A stretch of DNA of 64,000 bases from Plectosphaerella cucumerina (Eukaryota > Ascomycota > Sordariomycetes > Glomerellales > Plectosphaerellaceae), in assembly GCA_020746995.1 (NCBI GenBank), contig JAGPXD010000004.1:2976001-3040000 (forward strand), read 5' to 3'. Below the pieces are notes generated by a model, which was not told the DNA's origin, did not search any database, and saw nothing but the letters and a program-made list of their open reading frames with translations. The number at the start of each line of letters is the position of its first letter. The stretch's first letter is position 1. Positions 1 to 11,298 of this stretch are shown here, piece by piece. A program made the translations under genes and the position numbers.

Positions 1-626
1 TCTCGGTTTCCCATCTTCCCACCCTCCAGCTACGATACCCTCTTCCGCCGTGCCTCGCCTCACGACCTCTCCCTCTCCCACCTTCAGTCCATCGTTCGCA
101 ACCCTGTTGCAACCACCGTTCGTTACCTCGCCTTTCGTTCTCGACGCGCTCCGGCCGCGCAACACACTCGTTTTTCGACATTCGTCCTTCTCCCCCTTTC
201 GCATCCCCGGTCAATCAATCCCAAAGATAACCCGAAAGGGGCGGCAAATCTCCCGTATTTGCGCACGTAAAAAAAACCATCCGGCCGGCCTCACCCAAGA
301 CAACACAAGACAAGACAGACACTGCCAGCAGCACTGTAGCAGCAACACCAGCATCAAGCATTACCATCACCGACGCCAGACGCCTTCAATCAACCCCAGG
401 CTGGATTCCTCGACGTGACCATCTCGTCCCATCATTCGCTTCGCCCAACGACACCTACCACGCCGTCGTCCCGTCCCGTCCCGTCACCGACGACTACACC
501 TTAACTTACCTAACACTGGCCACTGAGGGACGCGATCGCATCTGCGCCCGTCCACTGACCGACTATCAAATCACTTGAGCGAGTCTCGATTCTCGCCAGC
601 ATCCTGTCTAACTGACGTCCGACGAC
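1..626 (+). other. Upstream region / 5' leader of the C2H2 gene
   Basis: No convincing coding region is seen. The sequence is CT- and CA-rich, with runs such as ccctctccc and several cgacgac steps, typical of promoters and long 5' leaders of filamentous ascomycetes. It runs directly into the ATG of the zinc-finger gene. Open frames here have no recognisable protein character. Confidence 0.5.
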
Positions 627-2372
627 ATGGATCACCAGATGCAGGACGCCCCGGCGGACGTCCTCGCCGACGCGAGGCGGACCCTGGAAGTACTCAAGAG
701 CTCTGGCCTGTCCCGCGAGGTCCTCCTTCAGATGTGGGAAGCCGGTGATCGTTCTTCTTCCTCCTCCACCGACACCGTCATGGACGACGCGTCTACTCGA
801 ATTAACACCTCATCCACCAACACGAACAACAACCACCCCTCGACATCCACCGCCCTCTCCTCGCCGCCTACCCCCATCTCGGCATTCCCGCCCCCTCCTC
901 CCGGTATCATCAACCCCCAATTCGGACACAGGCCGCGCATCTCCGTCTCGTCCACCAGCTCCGGCTCTTCCGGCCACGCCAGTATCTGGTCCATGGGATC
1001 CATGAACTCCAACGCTTCCATTTCCACCCACTACTCGCAGGCCACCCTCGGACCCTCGGCCCAGAACTCCCAGGGCGTCCCCGCTCACTCCATCGGCGTT
1101 CCCGGCAGCCTCCCCCAGGTCGCCAGCGCCCAGACTGGCTGGGGTCCTGGCCGCTTCAACTACTACTGGTGCACCTCGTGCGAGACGCGCTTCAAGCGCA
1201 AGTACGACTGGAAGCGCCACGAGGAGGAGTTCCACGAGCGATGGAAGAAGTACCCCTGCCCCGAGCCCGGCTGCAACAGGAGCTTTTGGGGTGCCAACAC
1301 CTTCAACCAGCACCACAAGTCGTCCCATGGCTGCAAGACCTGCCCTCACTCGGAGAAGGTCGTCAAGTACCTCAAGCGGAGAAAGTACTGGGCCTGCGGC
1401 TTCTGCTCGGCCCTGCACCCCTCCCGTGAGCGCCACGTCGAGCACGTTGCCCGCCACTTTGAGTCGGGCAAGACAAAGTCGGACTGGATGCACTCGAGGG
1501 TCATCTACGGCCTGTTGCATCAGCCCATGATTCACGAGGCGTGGAAGGACATCCTCATGGGCAAGGCCGCCGAGTTTGCCGGCCGCCAGCCCAACTTCAG
1601 CTGGAACCCCACCCAGACGGGACGCGCCCAGGGCTTTATGGAGAACGAGTGCGCCGGCCAGCTGCAGGACCTCCTCGAGTTCTTCTCCGGCCCCACCAAC
1701 GAGGCAGAGTCCATCGTTGCCGTTGCCTATGAACTCGCCGATCTCGTCTTCCTCAACGTCCCGGCCTCGCCACCCATGGACTACGCTCAGTGCTACCCAC
1801 CCCAGCCGACCCTGGCTCCCCCGCCGCCGCCACAGCAGCAGCAGCAGCAGCAACAACAACAACAGCACCAGCACCAGGCTCAACAGCAACACCACCAGCA
1901 GCAACACCAACACCAGCAGAGCTACCCGCCTCAGCCACTGCTGCCGCCTCCCGCCGTCCCCTCCCAGACTCTCCCAAGCCAGCAGCCGACGACGCCGGTG
2001 GTGCCTTCGCAACCAGACAGCTTGCACTCCCCCAGTTACGTCGACATGAGGCCCCAGCACTCGCCAATGGAGGCTCATGCCCAGCACATGAGCCATCACG
2101 GGCTGATGCCTCCCCCCGTGTTCCACACGCCTAGCCAGAGTCGGGCCAGCTCAGAGTCCATGACGCCATCACCGCTTGACCGTGAGCTGCCGCCGCCGCC
2201 CCAGGAGGCGCCGCCCATGAACTTCAACTACATGTCGTCGCCCATGGTCTTCGACGGCTGGGACGGCTTCACCGGCACCGTCGTCGAGGAACAGGGCCAG
2301 GCGCCCACCCCGGTATCAACAGGCTGGCCCATGGTGCCCGTCCAATACTACCACTCGCCCATCGGCCAGTGA
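627..2372 (+). CDS. C2H2 zinc-finger transcription-factor-like protein with polyQ tract
   Basis: Intronless frame of 581 codons. The N-terminal half is Ser/Thr/Pro-rich. From about residue 180 there are three zinc-finger-like units: CTSC followed by H-x4-H, CPEPGC followed by H-x4-H, and CGFC followed by H-x3-H, the last two separated by a CKTC segment. A helical segment around HSRVIYGLLHQPMIHEAW follows. The C-terminal part is a Gln/His/Pro-rich low-complexity region (polyQ near residues 403-431) and ends in Pro-rich, activation-domain-like sequence. It is probably a nuclear DNA-binding regulator. The finger region resembles conserved fungal C2H2 proteins without a settled name. The start is the first ATG of the frame, with MDHQMQDAPADVLADARRTLEVL giving a plausible helix. 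Target genes cannot be inferred. Confidence 0.85.
   Translation: MDHQMQDAPADVLADARRTLEVLKSSGLSREVLLQMWEAGDRSSSSSTDTVMDDASTRINTSSTNTNNNHPSTSTALSSPPTPISAFPPPPPGIINPQFGHRPRISVSSTSSGSSGHASIWSMGSMNSNASISTHYSQATLGPSAQNSQGVPAHSIGVPGSLPQVASAQTGWGPGRFNYYWCTSCETRFKRKYDWKRHEEEFHERWKKYPCPEPGCNRSFWGANTFNQHHKSSHGCKTCPHSEKVVKYLKRRKYWACGFCSALHPSRERHVEHVARHFESGKTKSDWMHSRVIYGLLHQPMIHEAWKDILMGKAAEFAGRQPNFSWNPTQTGRAQGFMENECAGQLQDLLEFFSGPTNEAESIVAVAYELADLVFLNVPASPPMDYAQCYPPQPTLAPPPPPQQQQQQQQQQQHQHQAQQQHHQQQHQHQQSYPPQPLLPPPAVPSQTLPSQQPTTPVVPSQPDSLHSPSYVDMRPQHSPMEAHAQHMSHHGLMPPPVFHTPSQSRASSESMTPSPLDRELPPPPQEAPPMNFNYMSSPMVFDGWDGFTGTVVEEQGQAPTPVSTGWPMVPVQYYHSPIGQ
1833..1919 (+). repeat. CAG/CAA-rich polyglutamine-histidine repeat
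   Basis: Nearly pure CAG then CAA codons, interspersed with CAC, encode a Gln/His tract inside the C2H2 protein. The mix of CAG and CAA codons suggests an older, partly stabilised repeat. Length variation between strains would be expected. Confidence 0.9.
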
Positions 2373-4291
2373 TCTGTGTCACCTACCCTCTCTCTACCCA
2401 TGCATATAACGTACATACGCACACACAGCCGCACCTAACGGCCACACCATACCCCACACATACCCTCACATGAGTCGATCAAACGATGAGCGATCTCTGT
2501 TTTCTTTGTCTACGTCTCACTGCACTGTCGCTGGATACCCGTCGAGATCGACGTGCATAGTATATAATGGTAATCTTCTGTCTCGACGTCATTTAGGAGG
2601 GAGGACTCTTTTTCTTAACTGTTTCTATCAACCCCCCAAGTTTCCTTTTTGATCCCCCTCCGTGTCATGAATATGGGCAACAAGATAAAGCGGCGCGGAT
2701 ATCCATGGAAAGAAGATGTAAGCGAAAGGAGGAGAGAGAGGAGTAGGAGGAAGAAGAAACAGAAGAAGACAGGGGTCACCAGCGCAGTCCGCGGGCGGTG
2801 GATGCCGGGGGTGGTGCCGGGCCATTCCTATTTTTCGGCTGGACCAGGGGAGGACGAAACATGGATTGATGGAATGGATGGGCGGGAGACATCAGAGAGC
2901 AAAGGTATCATGGAACACAACACCCCCCCCTGGCGTCTCGGGCTCTTAGCAATGAAATGTTCTTGAAGCAACAACGGAAGAAGGGTGCCGTGTGATGCCA
3001 TGCTCTCCCCAGTGCCTACAGCCCAGGACGACAACAACAACAACATCATCCGTTTGCTCCAGCCTGCGCGCCGCCGTGACCCCGACACCGCCGAGACGAG
3101 GTGCCGGCGGCGGCAGCGCTGCCCTGATCTGTCGGTCAGAGGATGATCTGCTTCCTGGCCCCCCCTCCCCACCGGCACATGCTGCGACCGCCCGCGGGGG
3201 TTTGCTACCGGTATGTGGGTGGGCGGGCTGGATGTGCCCCTCCCCCTCCCCCTTCCGCCGCCAGGAAGAGTCCCTGGTCTCTCAGTATCGCATTATGAGG
3301 GCGAAATGCAGCTACCCGCGAGAGGCGCGTCGGCGTAAGGGCTCGACCGGTGACTTGACTGGGCTCGGAATCATCTCCGTTGGGATCTCCCCTGCCGGAT
3401 AGCGAAGCGTGGTGGCCTCTTTGTCGTCCACTGGTCCTCGGAGTTGTCCGCGTTCTATTTTCTACCTACCGGCGCGGATGATGTGCTTCAGGGGGAGGGA
3501 GGGGGTGTGGATGGTCATCGGTCATCGGCCTGATGAGCTGGGAGGGGGGCCCCGATTCAAGTGGTTGCAGGACGTCGATACCCGGGCGTGACGGCCGAGA
3601 CGATGGCCGAAGCGACATGGGGAAGGGGGGTAATCAGGATCAGCATCGTCATTCATATCGTCGCTGTGAGGGCCACCCCTGGTATACCACGCCACTCTAT
3701 TCTTCACCGGTCCTCGCGTATCGCCGCCTGATCTTACGCCCGACGTTGCGATGAGGCGTGGGAGTCGCGATGGCCGCCCTTGCATGGGGTGAAAAGGTTG
3801 CGGCAGGGGGGAGGGTTGTCCGTTTGGTGGCTGACGAATTGCTCTCTTTCTCGGCCCAACTCTGGGTGGTGACACGAGAGGTCGTGCCCACATCAAGCAC
3901 ATACCTTGCCTGGCTGTCTACCTTGTGCTGTCCCCCTTTCCCTCCAGAGGTCCTCGCAGGATCGGCTCTGCTGCAGCGCCGGTTGGCCGGACGCCGACGT
4001 TGGTCGGATAGGGCGACGAGGGCATGTACAGGGGGTGGAAGGGAGGGGAACTTGGCTCCAATGGGCTTGCGAGGCGCGACGTCGTCGGCGTGGAAAGGTG
4101 TCCCCCCCATGTCGTCGCGGCCACGACGCGAGAGGCGGGATCAAGCGAGGATACGTGATGGCTTGCTTGCTTACCGGGAGGGGAAGGGGGAAAAGGTCAG
4201 CGAGTCACTCACCTCATGACTGGGCGGGACTGGGACATGTCATGTCATGGGAGAGAGAAGCGGGCGTGGCTCATGGGCGTGTCATGTTTTG
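2373..4291. other. Gene-free interval downstream of the C2H2 gene
   Basis: The first 250 bases look like a 3' UTR/terminator (TATATAATGG near 2560, T-rich run near 2610). The rest is G-rich on the plus strand, with many GGGGGG runs (for example near 3540-3560 and 4170-4190). Open frames on both strands are compositional and show no protein-like sequence. I see no gene. Confidence 0.45.
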
Positions 4292-4297
4292 TATAAG
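4292..4297 (+). promoter_or_regulatory. TATA-box-like element
   Basis: TATAAG sits just before a CT-rich stretch (4330-4600) that looks like a transcribed leader. It suggests a promoter for the short frame beginning at 4658. Inference from position and composition only. Confidence 0.35.
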
Positions 4298-4657
4298 ACG
4301 AGGGCCTCGTCTCTGCCTCGCCCCTGAGGTTTGAGCTGTCATTCACATCCCATCATCTATCTCCCCTTCCATCTGATCGAGATATTACACTTCTTCATCT
4401 GCAGACTGCCTCTACCCTCCCGCCAGATCCTCGCCTCAGATCCCTCGACCTCGAGGCAAAGACAAAAGAACGCACCGACCCAGTCCACCGGACCACGCTT
4501 GTAGGCCTCTCCCGCTCCCGTAGCCGTCCCCGTCCCCGTCTTGGGTGCCTCGCCTCGCCTCTCCCCTTTCCCCACGGGGCAGCCTTGCAAGGGCCCGCAC
4601 TGACATTGTCAAGAAGCAGCAGAACCAATATAAGAACCAGACATATCCCTTGTGGTG

Positions 4658-4985
4658 ATGAGCCAGCCACAGGTCAACGGAAACGGGAGCAGCACGGCGG
4701 CGCAGAACGGATCACCGGCGACTGACAATGGCGGCGAGCAGACGCCGCACAGGGGCGATCATGCCATTGGAAGATGGCTTCGCGAGGGCGGCGAGTCCCC
4801 TTGGTCGTCTGCGCGTGTCACTGCCGGCCGAGGGAGCGCTGCGAGGGATGGCAATGGCACGGCAACGGGCGGTGCGGCGGCTGCTCAGTCTGACAAGAGC
4901 ACGTCCTGGTATGTTGCACGTTCTTTCCTCTATGCGCAAGAGAGTTTTGAGACTTCTAGGACGTTATCCGACTGACGAGAGTAGA
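4658..4985 (+). CDS. Possible small spliced hydrophilic protein (83 aa)
   Basis: The ATG at 4658 opens a Ser/Gly/Ala/Asn-rich, apparently disordered frame (MSQPQVNGNGSST...). At 4909 there is a good donor, GTATGT. A branch-like CGACTGAC and an acceptor ending at 4984 follow. Joining 4908 to 4985 makes TG|A, so the stop codon would be created by splicing and the product would be 83 residues. Without splicing the frame continues only to 4975. No homologous family is recognised. The upstream TATA-like box and CT-rich leader favour transcription, but this could equally be the first exon of a longer gene or a non-coding RNA. Confidence 0.3.
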
Positions 4986-6903
4986 CGTGTCACGAGCATG
5001 AGACGGAGAGGGGCATTGGCGGCGAGGTTTTTCTGCATATGGCGATTGCATTGTCACATTTTTTCGCGGTCATTTTTTGTCCCCCTCGGAATGAGGGGGG
5101 TTGCTGTCACTTTTCTCTTGCTTTCCCGTCATTCTGACGGCTGGATTATGGGCTTCGTGTGACTCGGCGACGGTTCGGTCGTCGAGGGGGGTCGAGAGAC
5201 ACCTTTGTTCAACCGCATTTTCAGCTTTGCTCTTACTTTCTTGTTTCCTCGACCTCAGCAGAGGCTCTCAGGCCTGAGTTTAGCCAGCAGCATTATCAAT
5301 GTCATACCATCTGCCATGTGGTCCGGCGTCGTGATCGTGGGGGTCCTGTCGAGGTGTCATGGGGTCCTGGGCTGTTTTCCTTCCACAAAGCTGAGACAGC
5401 AGGACTGTCGCACGAGAAGTCGGGCGACGCCCAATCTCGGGGGGACTCGACGTCTGTTCTTGGGCGTTAGGCCGAGGGTTTGTCAACGGCCTGGGGTCTG
5501 TTTGCCGATGATATCCAGGACTTGGCCATGCTTTTTTTTTCCCTTCTCGCTTGTTGTGACGTGGGACGTGTTAGACGCGCAGACGTCGTCGCACACGCAG
5601 GGAAGGCGTCGAAGATGGGGGCGAGATCGCACAAGGCACGGTGACATGACGGCCGCGGGGAGGGGGGTCGAGCAAACGGAGATGTGCTCGGTGAGGTCGA
5701 GCGAGAGGGCGTGGCGTCGTCGCACAAGGGCCGCAGCTGTAATCTCGGCACAGCGATCCGCCAGCGCCGGGGTGCATGGACATGGGGATTGATGTCCAGG
5801 GCCGGGGTGGCGTTCGGCCGTTTGCTTTTTTTTGTGAGTGTGTACTCGGTGAAGTCAGGTGGTCAAGGGGCTTGACTTGGCGGAGGAAGTCGATGAGGGT
5901 CCTGGTCTTTTCAACTGGAATGGTTTGGACCAGTCAGTCGCCTGGAGTTTCCGATTATTGATTCGATATCTCATCAAGCAAGTCTGTAGGCGATGACATG
6001 TGGTGCGTTGTCGGTGAGCATGGCTCGAGGCGAGGGATGTTTGCAACGGGGTGTTTGGGGACTCGGCTCACGTGTGACAAGCTATTAGGGTCCAGATGCC
6101 TTCTGACTAAAAACAAGATATTGATCAGCATTGTCGATGCTTGAGTAAAATCGGGGTCAGGGGTTGCCTCAAGTCAGCGAAGTAGGCTACGGCACGTTGC
6201 AACTTGTTTGGCGCTGTCACGACATGAGGGTTTTAAGCAAGGAAACTTCCACAGATACTATTTATTCCTCCCTGTTGAGTTCTTATTACTGAAGCTTCGT
6301 CTTAAGGCCATTGTCCTCCTGTACTCTGAAGTCTGGCATGTCGCCACATGACAATTGCCCCCGTCCTCTGCATCTGGGTGTTACCATTACCCCGGCCCGA
6401 ACAGTCCGCTCTCTATTTCAATCATATTCTCTTAGCCATCTTATCCAAGTGCGTTGGAAGCTCTCAATATCTGCATCCACGGTCGGATACCGATGCCAAT
6501 GCTCACGTCGACCGTCCCGCCAGAATGTCACCATCTGTGCCTGGGAACACAAGTGTAATCCCATGTAGGGCTAAGGTCTGCCGTGAGCATGTCGCACCAC
6601 GAGCACCGAATCTTTCTCAACGACGCACCTCTCGATCTCGAGCTGGAGTCGCGCCTGTTCAACTGCTCGAGTCCATGGTGATACTTTCTTCTAGCCACCT
6701 CATGGGTATCGACCCCCTGAGAGCAACCCCGCTTTGCGCACTGTATGGAGACGTCACATGCTATTGATCCAGCTGACATAAGCCGCTCTCCTTCAACCTC
6801 ACCTTCAACCTCATCACCCCTCCTCATCACCCCTCCTCATCAGCAATCAACACCACAGCAACACCACAGCGCAGGCCATCAGCCCTCGACACTCCGAATC
6901 AAG
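4986..6903. other. Gene-free interval upstream of the MFS sugar transporter
   Basis: Composition shifts from GC-rich (to about 5800) to more balanced (5900-6700). No frame shows protein character or a coherent exon chain. The last 120 bases carry short tandem copies (ccttcaacctca twice, tcatcacccctcc twice, 6792-6840) and look like the transporter leader. Confidence 0.4.
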
Positions 6904-6909
6904 ATGTGA
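6904..6909 (+). promoter_or_regulatory. Minimal upstream ORF (AUG-stop) before the transporter start
   Basis: ATGTGA lies 11 bases before the transporter ATG at 6921. An AUG followed immediately by a stop is the smallest possible upstream ORF, and in other eukaryotes such elements can stall ribosomes and reduce main-ORF translation. It matters only if the mRNA 5' end lies upstream of 6904. Confidence 0.45.
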
Positions 6910-6920
6910 CCACACTCAAG

Positions 6921-8499
6921 ATGTCGTTAGATCCCACCACTACCGATGGCGAGAGGCAGCCGCTCCTGTCCTCCGCCTCTCCCGCCCCCGCCCCCGCTCC
7001 GTCCTTCACCTCCTCTCTCCGCGCCTGGCCCGCCGCAGTCTTCTGGTCCGCCTTCGTCTCCCTCGGGGTTGTCATGCTCTCCTTCGATCCCCAACTCCTA
7101 GGCAATCTCTTCGCCACCCCCGAATTTCGCAAAGCGTTCGGCCGGCCCTTCGGCGACAGCTACATCATCCCCGCCGCCTGGCAGACCGCCCTATCCATGG
7201 GCAACCCCCTAGGCCAGGTCGTCGGCGCCCTCTTCGCCGCCTATCCCATGGACATCCACGGCCGCAGGGCCACGTTTGCCGCCTGCGTCGCCGCAACCGC
7301 CGCCGTCGTCCTCGTCCAGTTCCTCGCCCGCTCCCTGCCCACCCTGCTTGTCGGCGAGCTTCTCGCCGGTCTTGTACTCGGCTCATTCGTCGTCATCGCC
7401 CCAGCATATGCTTCAGAAGTCTGTCCCACCGCTTTGCGCGGCCATCTATCGGCCTTCATCAACCTCTGCTTCGTCATTGGCGCCTTGCTGGCGAACTGCG
7501 TCACCGCCGCTACCTCCCGTCTGCAGAGCCACTGGGCGTACTCGCTGCCCTTTGCGCTGCAGTGGGTTTGGATCGCCATCATCGTCCCAGGCCTCGCTTT
7601 CGTGCCAGAGAGCCCGTGGTGGCTGGTCCGTAAGGGAAAGACGGTAGATGCTGGGACGAGCTTGAAGCGCCTTGCCGCTCATGGGGTTGACGTCTCGGAG
7701 ACTTTGGCCTTTATCGTTGACACGGATGCGCTGGAGCGCAGAAATGAGGCCGGGAGCACATATCGCGACTGCTTGAGGGGAACGAACTTGAGGCGCACCG
7801 AGATATCCGTCGGCGTCTACTCGGCCCAGGTCCTGAGTGGCATCTACCTCGTCGGCTATGGCACTTATTTCTTCCAGCAGGCCGGCTTGTCGACGGAGAG
7901 AGCCTTCGACATGGCCATCCTCTTCCTTCGTGAGTGTCTCCCCCAACCGCTGTACTCTCTGTATGCTGACCGACCTTCCAGTCATGGGCCTCCTTGGCAC
8001 CATCCTCTCCTGGTTCCTTCTGCTCCGGTTCGGCCGCCGAACGATCTACCTCACCGGTCTAGCAGCCCTGGCCATCCTCCAACTCGCCATCGGTATCCTC
8101 GACTGCGTTCCCGGGCGGCCCTCCACCGCCATCTGGGCCGAAGCCTGCCTCATGCTCCTCTGGAACTTTGTCTACGATCTCACTATAGGCCCCGTCTGCT
8201 TCGTCATCATCTCTGAGGTCTCAGCCACCCGCGTCCGCTCCAAGACCATCGCCTTGGCGACCGCAGTCCAAGGCGTTTTCGGTATCCTAATGACCGTCGC
8301 AATCCCCTACCTCATCGCCCCGGACCAAGCCGCCCTGCAGGGAAAGCTCGGCTTCGTCTTTGCCGCCCTCGCCGCCCTGTGCCTCCTGTGGGCCTGGGTG
8401 AGGGTCCCTGAGACGGGCGACCGAACATACGAGGAGCTAGACATCCTGTTTGAGCGGCGGGTGCCTGCGGGAGATTTCAGCGGATACGTGATACACTAG
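6921..8499 (+). CDS. MFS sugar transporter (alpha-glucoside/hexose permease-like)
   Basis: Two exons, 6921-7929 and 7982-8499, joined across a 52 bp GTGAGT...CAG intron, give 508 residues. Family marks are visible: a long N-terminal cytoplasmic part, the loop 2-3 motif near DIHGRRATF, the sugar-porter signature PESPWWLVRKGK after helix 6, RFGRRTIYL after helix 8, and PETGDRTYEELDILFERRV at the end. The PESPWWLVRKG and TYEELDILFE variants resemble the fungal maltose/alpha-glucoside permease branch of the sugar porter family. Twelve hydrophobic segments are expected in the plasma membrane. The substrate is inferred from family only. The ATG at 6921 is the first in-frame ATG; the ATG at 6904 is followed at once by a stop. 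Confidence 0.85.
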
Positions 8500-8731
8500 G
8501 CCCGGCTCAGTTCACGGGGTTCGCAGGTTGCAGCGTAAAAATGGCTATTCAAACAAGCAGAAGCGTGCATGTGCCGCTCCCACGATCTACCATCACACCG
8601 TGCTACCATACAAGGGTATCCAAACCAGGCCGATCCAATGGCCCCCCCTTTAAACGCCGGCCCACCCAAACTCCAGCCAGTGTGATGATGCATGTCCGGA
8701 TTCAGAAACTACTCCTCCTGTCTCCCCTGAT

Positions 8732-11034
8732 TCAAGACTTGTCGCTACTCACGTTGATCTCATAGCCGATCAGTACCTCAGTCGACGAGCCTTCCCAGCC
8801 TCTCGTGCCAGCCGTCGACAGCATGTATCGACACGTTCGATCGATGTACAGGTTCGAGATGACGCCGGCGCGTGGGGGCCCGGGGACGATGAGAAACGGC
8901 ACGCGCGAGTGCTTCGCGGCCGCCGTATCCTTCAGGTCATACAGTCGCAGGATGTCGTGAGACGCGCTGCGAGTGTGTCAGTATGAGTTTCACCGTTTTT
9001 GTCCAGGTCTCACGTACCAGATGAGATGCCGGCCGTTCGGCATGGCCCGAACCGCCGAGACGGGCCCGCTGCCGGCCGGGAACTTGAGAGCACGCTCCGG
9101 CTCCCAACCGCCGCGGGCCTTGTGGATGCTGTACTCCTCGACGGTGCCGTTGCGCCTGCCAGCGTAGATCCAGTTGCCGTCGGGGCTCCAGCACGCGGCC
9201 ATGCACCAGGGCGGCACGCCGAAGCCTGTGCTGATGCGAGCCACCGGGGTCTGCACACGGCGGTCCCACACGCGAATCGTACCGTCAAAGGCCGCCGAGA
9301 GGAAGACCGTGTCGGCCGACTGGGACGGCTCGAGCGCCGGCGCCGCGGGCTCCGAGTTGAAGATCATCGAGGGCGAGTCCATAGCGGCCATGGCGTCCAT
9401 CGGCTCCGACGGCATCGTCTCGGTCTGGCTTGGGCCCAGGTCTGGCATGGGCTGTGATGCAGCCGCGGTAAAGTCGGGCGCAGGACTCGTCGGCTGTGCT
9501 GCGGCTGGTGCGTTCGTGGCGGCATCGCCCTCTGCGGCGGGCAAGTCGGCCCGCGTCACTTCTGGGCTGCCTTCAGGGGCCGGCGGCTGCACCGCGTCGG
9601 GTTGGAACGAATTGGCCATAGCCATGTCAGCCGAATGATCCATGCCACCGTCCTGACCAGTATTATCGTGGAGACCGATGTTCATGGCCCGGGAGAACTC
9701 ATCGTCATCCTCGCCGCCGAAGCCGCCGCCGACATTCTCGCCGAAGAGAGAGCCGGTGTCACTACCACCAAAGAGCGACTCATGGGCGGGCGAGGCCTGA
9801 CCCTCGGGCGCAGCGGCGGCAGGCGCTGGCGCAAGGGCGTCGCCGGCGCCATCGCCACCGCCCGGAGGCACACTGCCAAAGGCTGACCCGTTGCGCAGCG
9901 GCTTGTCGTTGGGCGGCAGGAAGGTCTCGCTCTTGAAGAATGTCTCGGACGCCTCGGCGGGGATGGGTGCACCGGTAACAGGGCGCAGCTCAATGGCGGA
10001 GATCTGACCCCCGATGCCCTCAAAACGGCGCTTGACATCGCCCGTGTTCAGGTCCCAGTCAAAGAGATTCTTGTCCCAGCTGCCACTGAGCACGCTCTTC
10101 TCATCTTGGGCGAGAGTCAAGACGCTGACGGCGTTTGTATGCTGCTGCAGACAAGCGATGCGCTTTCCCTCGTCGTGGCGCACGCTCTGCAGGTTGATGC
10201 CGCCCGACTCGAGGCCGGACAGCAACCAGAGGGCCTCGGAGTGAACGGCGAGCGAGTAGACGGGCGACAGCACGTGCTCGTCATTACCACGCGGATTAGG
10301 CTGGCCCGGCTCCTCGTTCTCCCAGTACGACATGAGCACGCCCGCCTTGACGACGCTGTCGACGAACGGATGGCGCTGGGCGACGGTCAAGAGCTGCTTG
10401 CCGTTGATCGTGGCGGGGCCGTCGTACTTGCGGATGTAGCCGTCGGAGCCGCCCGTCATCCAGTATCGCAAGTCCGGGGTGACGGCGAGGGCGTTAACGC
10501 TCGTGGCCTGGTGCGCGGCCATGGTGGGCACGATGTCGTAGAGACGGGCGTCGAGGGCCTCCTGCCGCATCGCAGGGTACAGTCGGGAGTATGTGTCAGG
10601 TATCGTTTCCCGAACCAGCTGCGCCGACGGCGATGTCGTGGCGCGGGTATTTGTGTCGACTGCCTCTCCAGCTGATGCCGCTGCCGATGCCCCTGTTGAT
10701 GCTGCTGCACCTCCCTCAGCTCCCCCTGACCGCGAGTCGCCCGCGCCCGACGCGTTCTCGACCTTAACGGTAGCGTCGCCGGCGTCATCCATGGCGTCGT
10801 CCCTGTCGCCGTCATCATTATCGTCGTCATTATCGTCTTCGTCGTTGTCGTTGTCGTTCTCGTTGTCATTGTCGTTGTCGTTGTAGGGCTCGCCATCGTC
10901 GGCATCCTCCATCACCTCATCCTGCTCGTTCTCGGAGCTCGCATTGGACTCTGTCGGCAAGACTGTCAGCGAGCGTCGCGCAAGGCAAGCGCGTCAATCT
11001 ACAGGGCAGACGTACCCCTCTCATCTTCGTCCAT
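8732..11034 (-). CDS. spt8: SAGA complex subunit Spt8 (WD40 protein)
   Basis: Three exons on the minus strand: 11034-11016, 10950-9018 and 8966-8732, giving 728 residues. The N-terminus is highly acidic (Asp/Asn/Glu repeats). A WD40 propeller follows, with a long disordered insert between its blades, as in Spt8 of the SAGA histone acetyltransferase complex, which contacts TBP. Recognisable segments are TPDLRYWMTGGSDG, LSGSWDKNLFDWDL, FDGTIRVWDRRV and the C-terminal GTRGWEGSSTEVLIGYEIN. The 19 bp first exon uses GTACGT; two in-frame acceptors 12 bp apart (exon from 10962 or 10950) are possible. The end at 8732 reads through ATCAACGTGAGT, so a terminal intron cannot be excluded. It is divergent from the F-box-like gene at 11386. 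Confidence 0.88.
10811..10884 (-). repeat. Asp/Asn-coding simple repeat in spt8
   Basis: Tandem GACAAC- and GATGAC-type codons on the minus strand encode the acidic Asp/Asn tract of Spt8. It is a low-complexity trinucleotide repeat within coding sequence. Confidence 0.8.
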
Positions 11035-11298
11035 GGCGCGCGGGGTGTCGCGTGTGCTTTTCGGAGGTTCTTTGGATTGGTGATGTTCGGCGCTGCTTCA
11101 ATCTGGCGGTGGCTGCTCTGTCGTTGTCTCCGCTGTCCCGTCTCCTCTCTTGCGCGCGGACATACAGACGCGGGTCGGGTTGTTCAAGGAAGGTCGAGGT
11201 CGACAAGTCGAGGCCGGCCGCCTGCGAATTGGAGCTTTTGGATGGGGTTTAGTGTTCCTGCCGTTTTATGTTGAGCAAAGTGCTGAGGTAATCGAGAA

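Noticed and set aside
810..2126. 438-codon minus-strand frame opposite the C2H2 gene
   Set aside because: Composed of Leu/Val/Gly strings antisense to polyQ and Pro tracts; no protein character. The plus strand carries zinc fingers.
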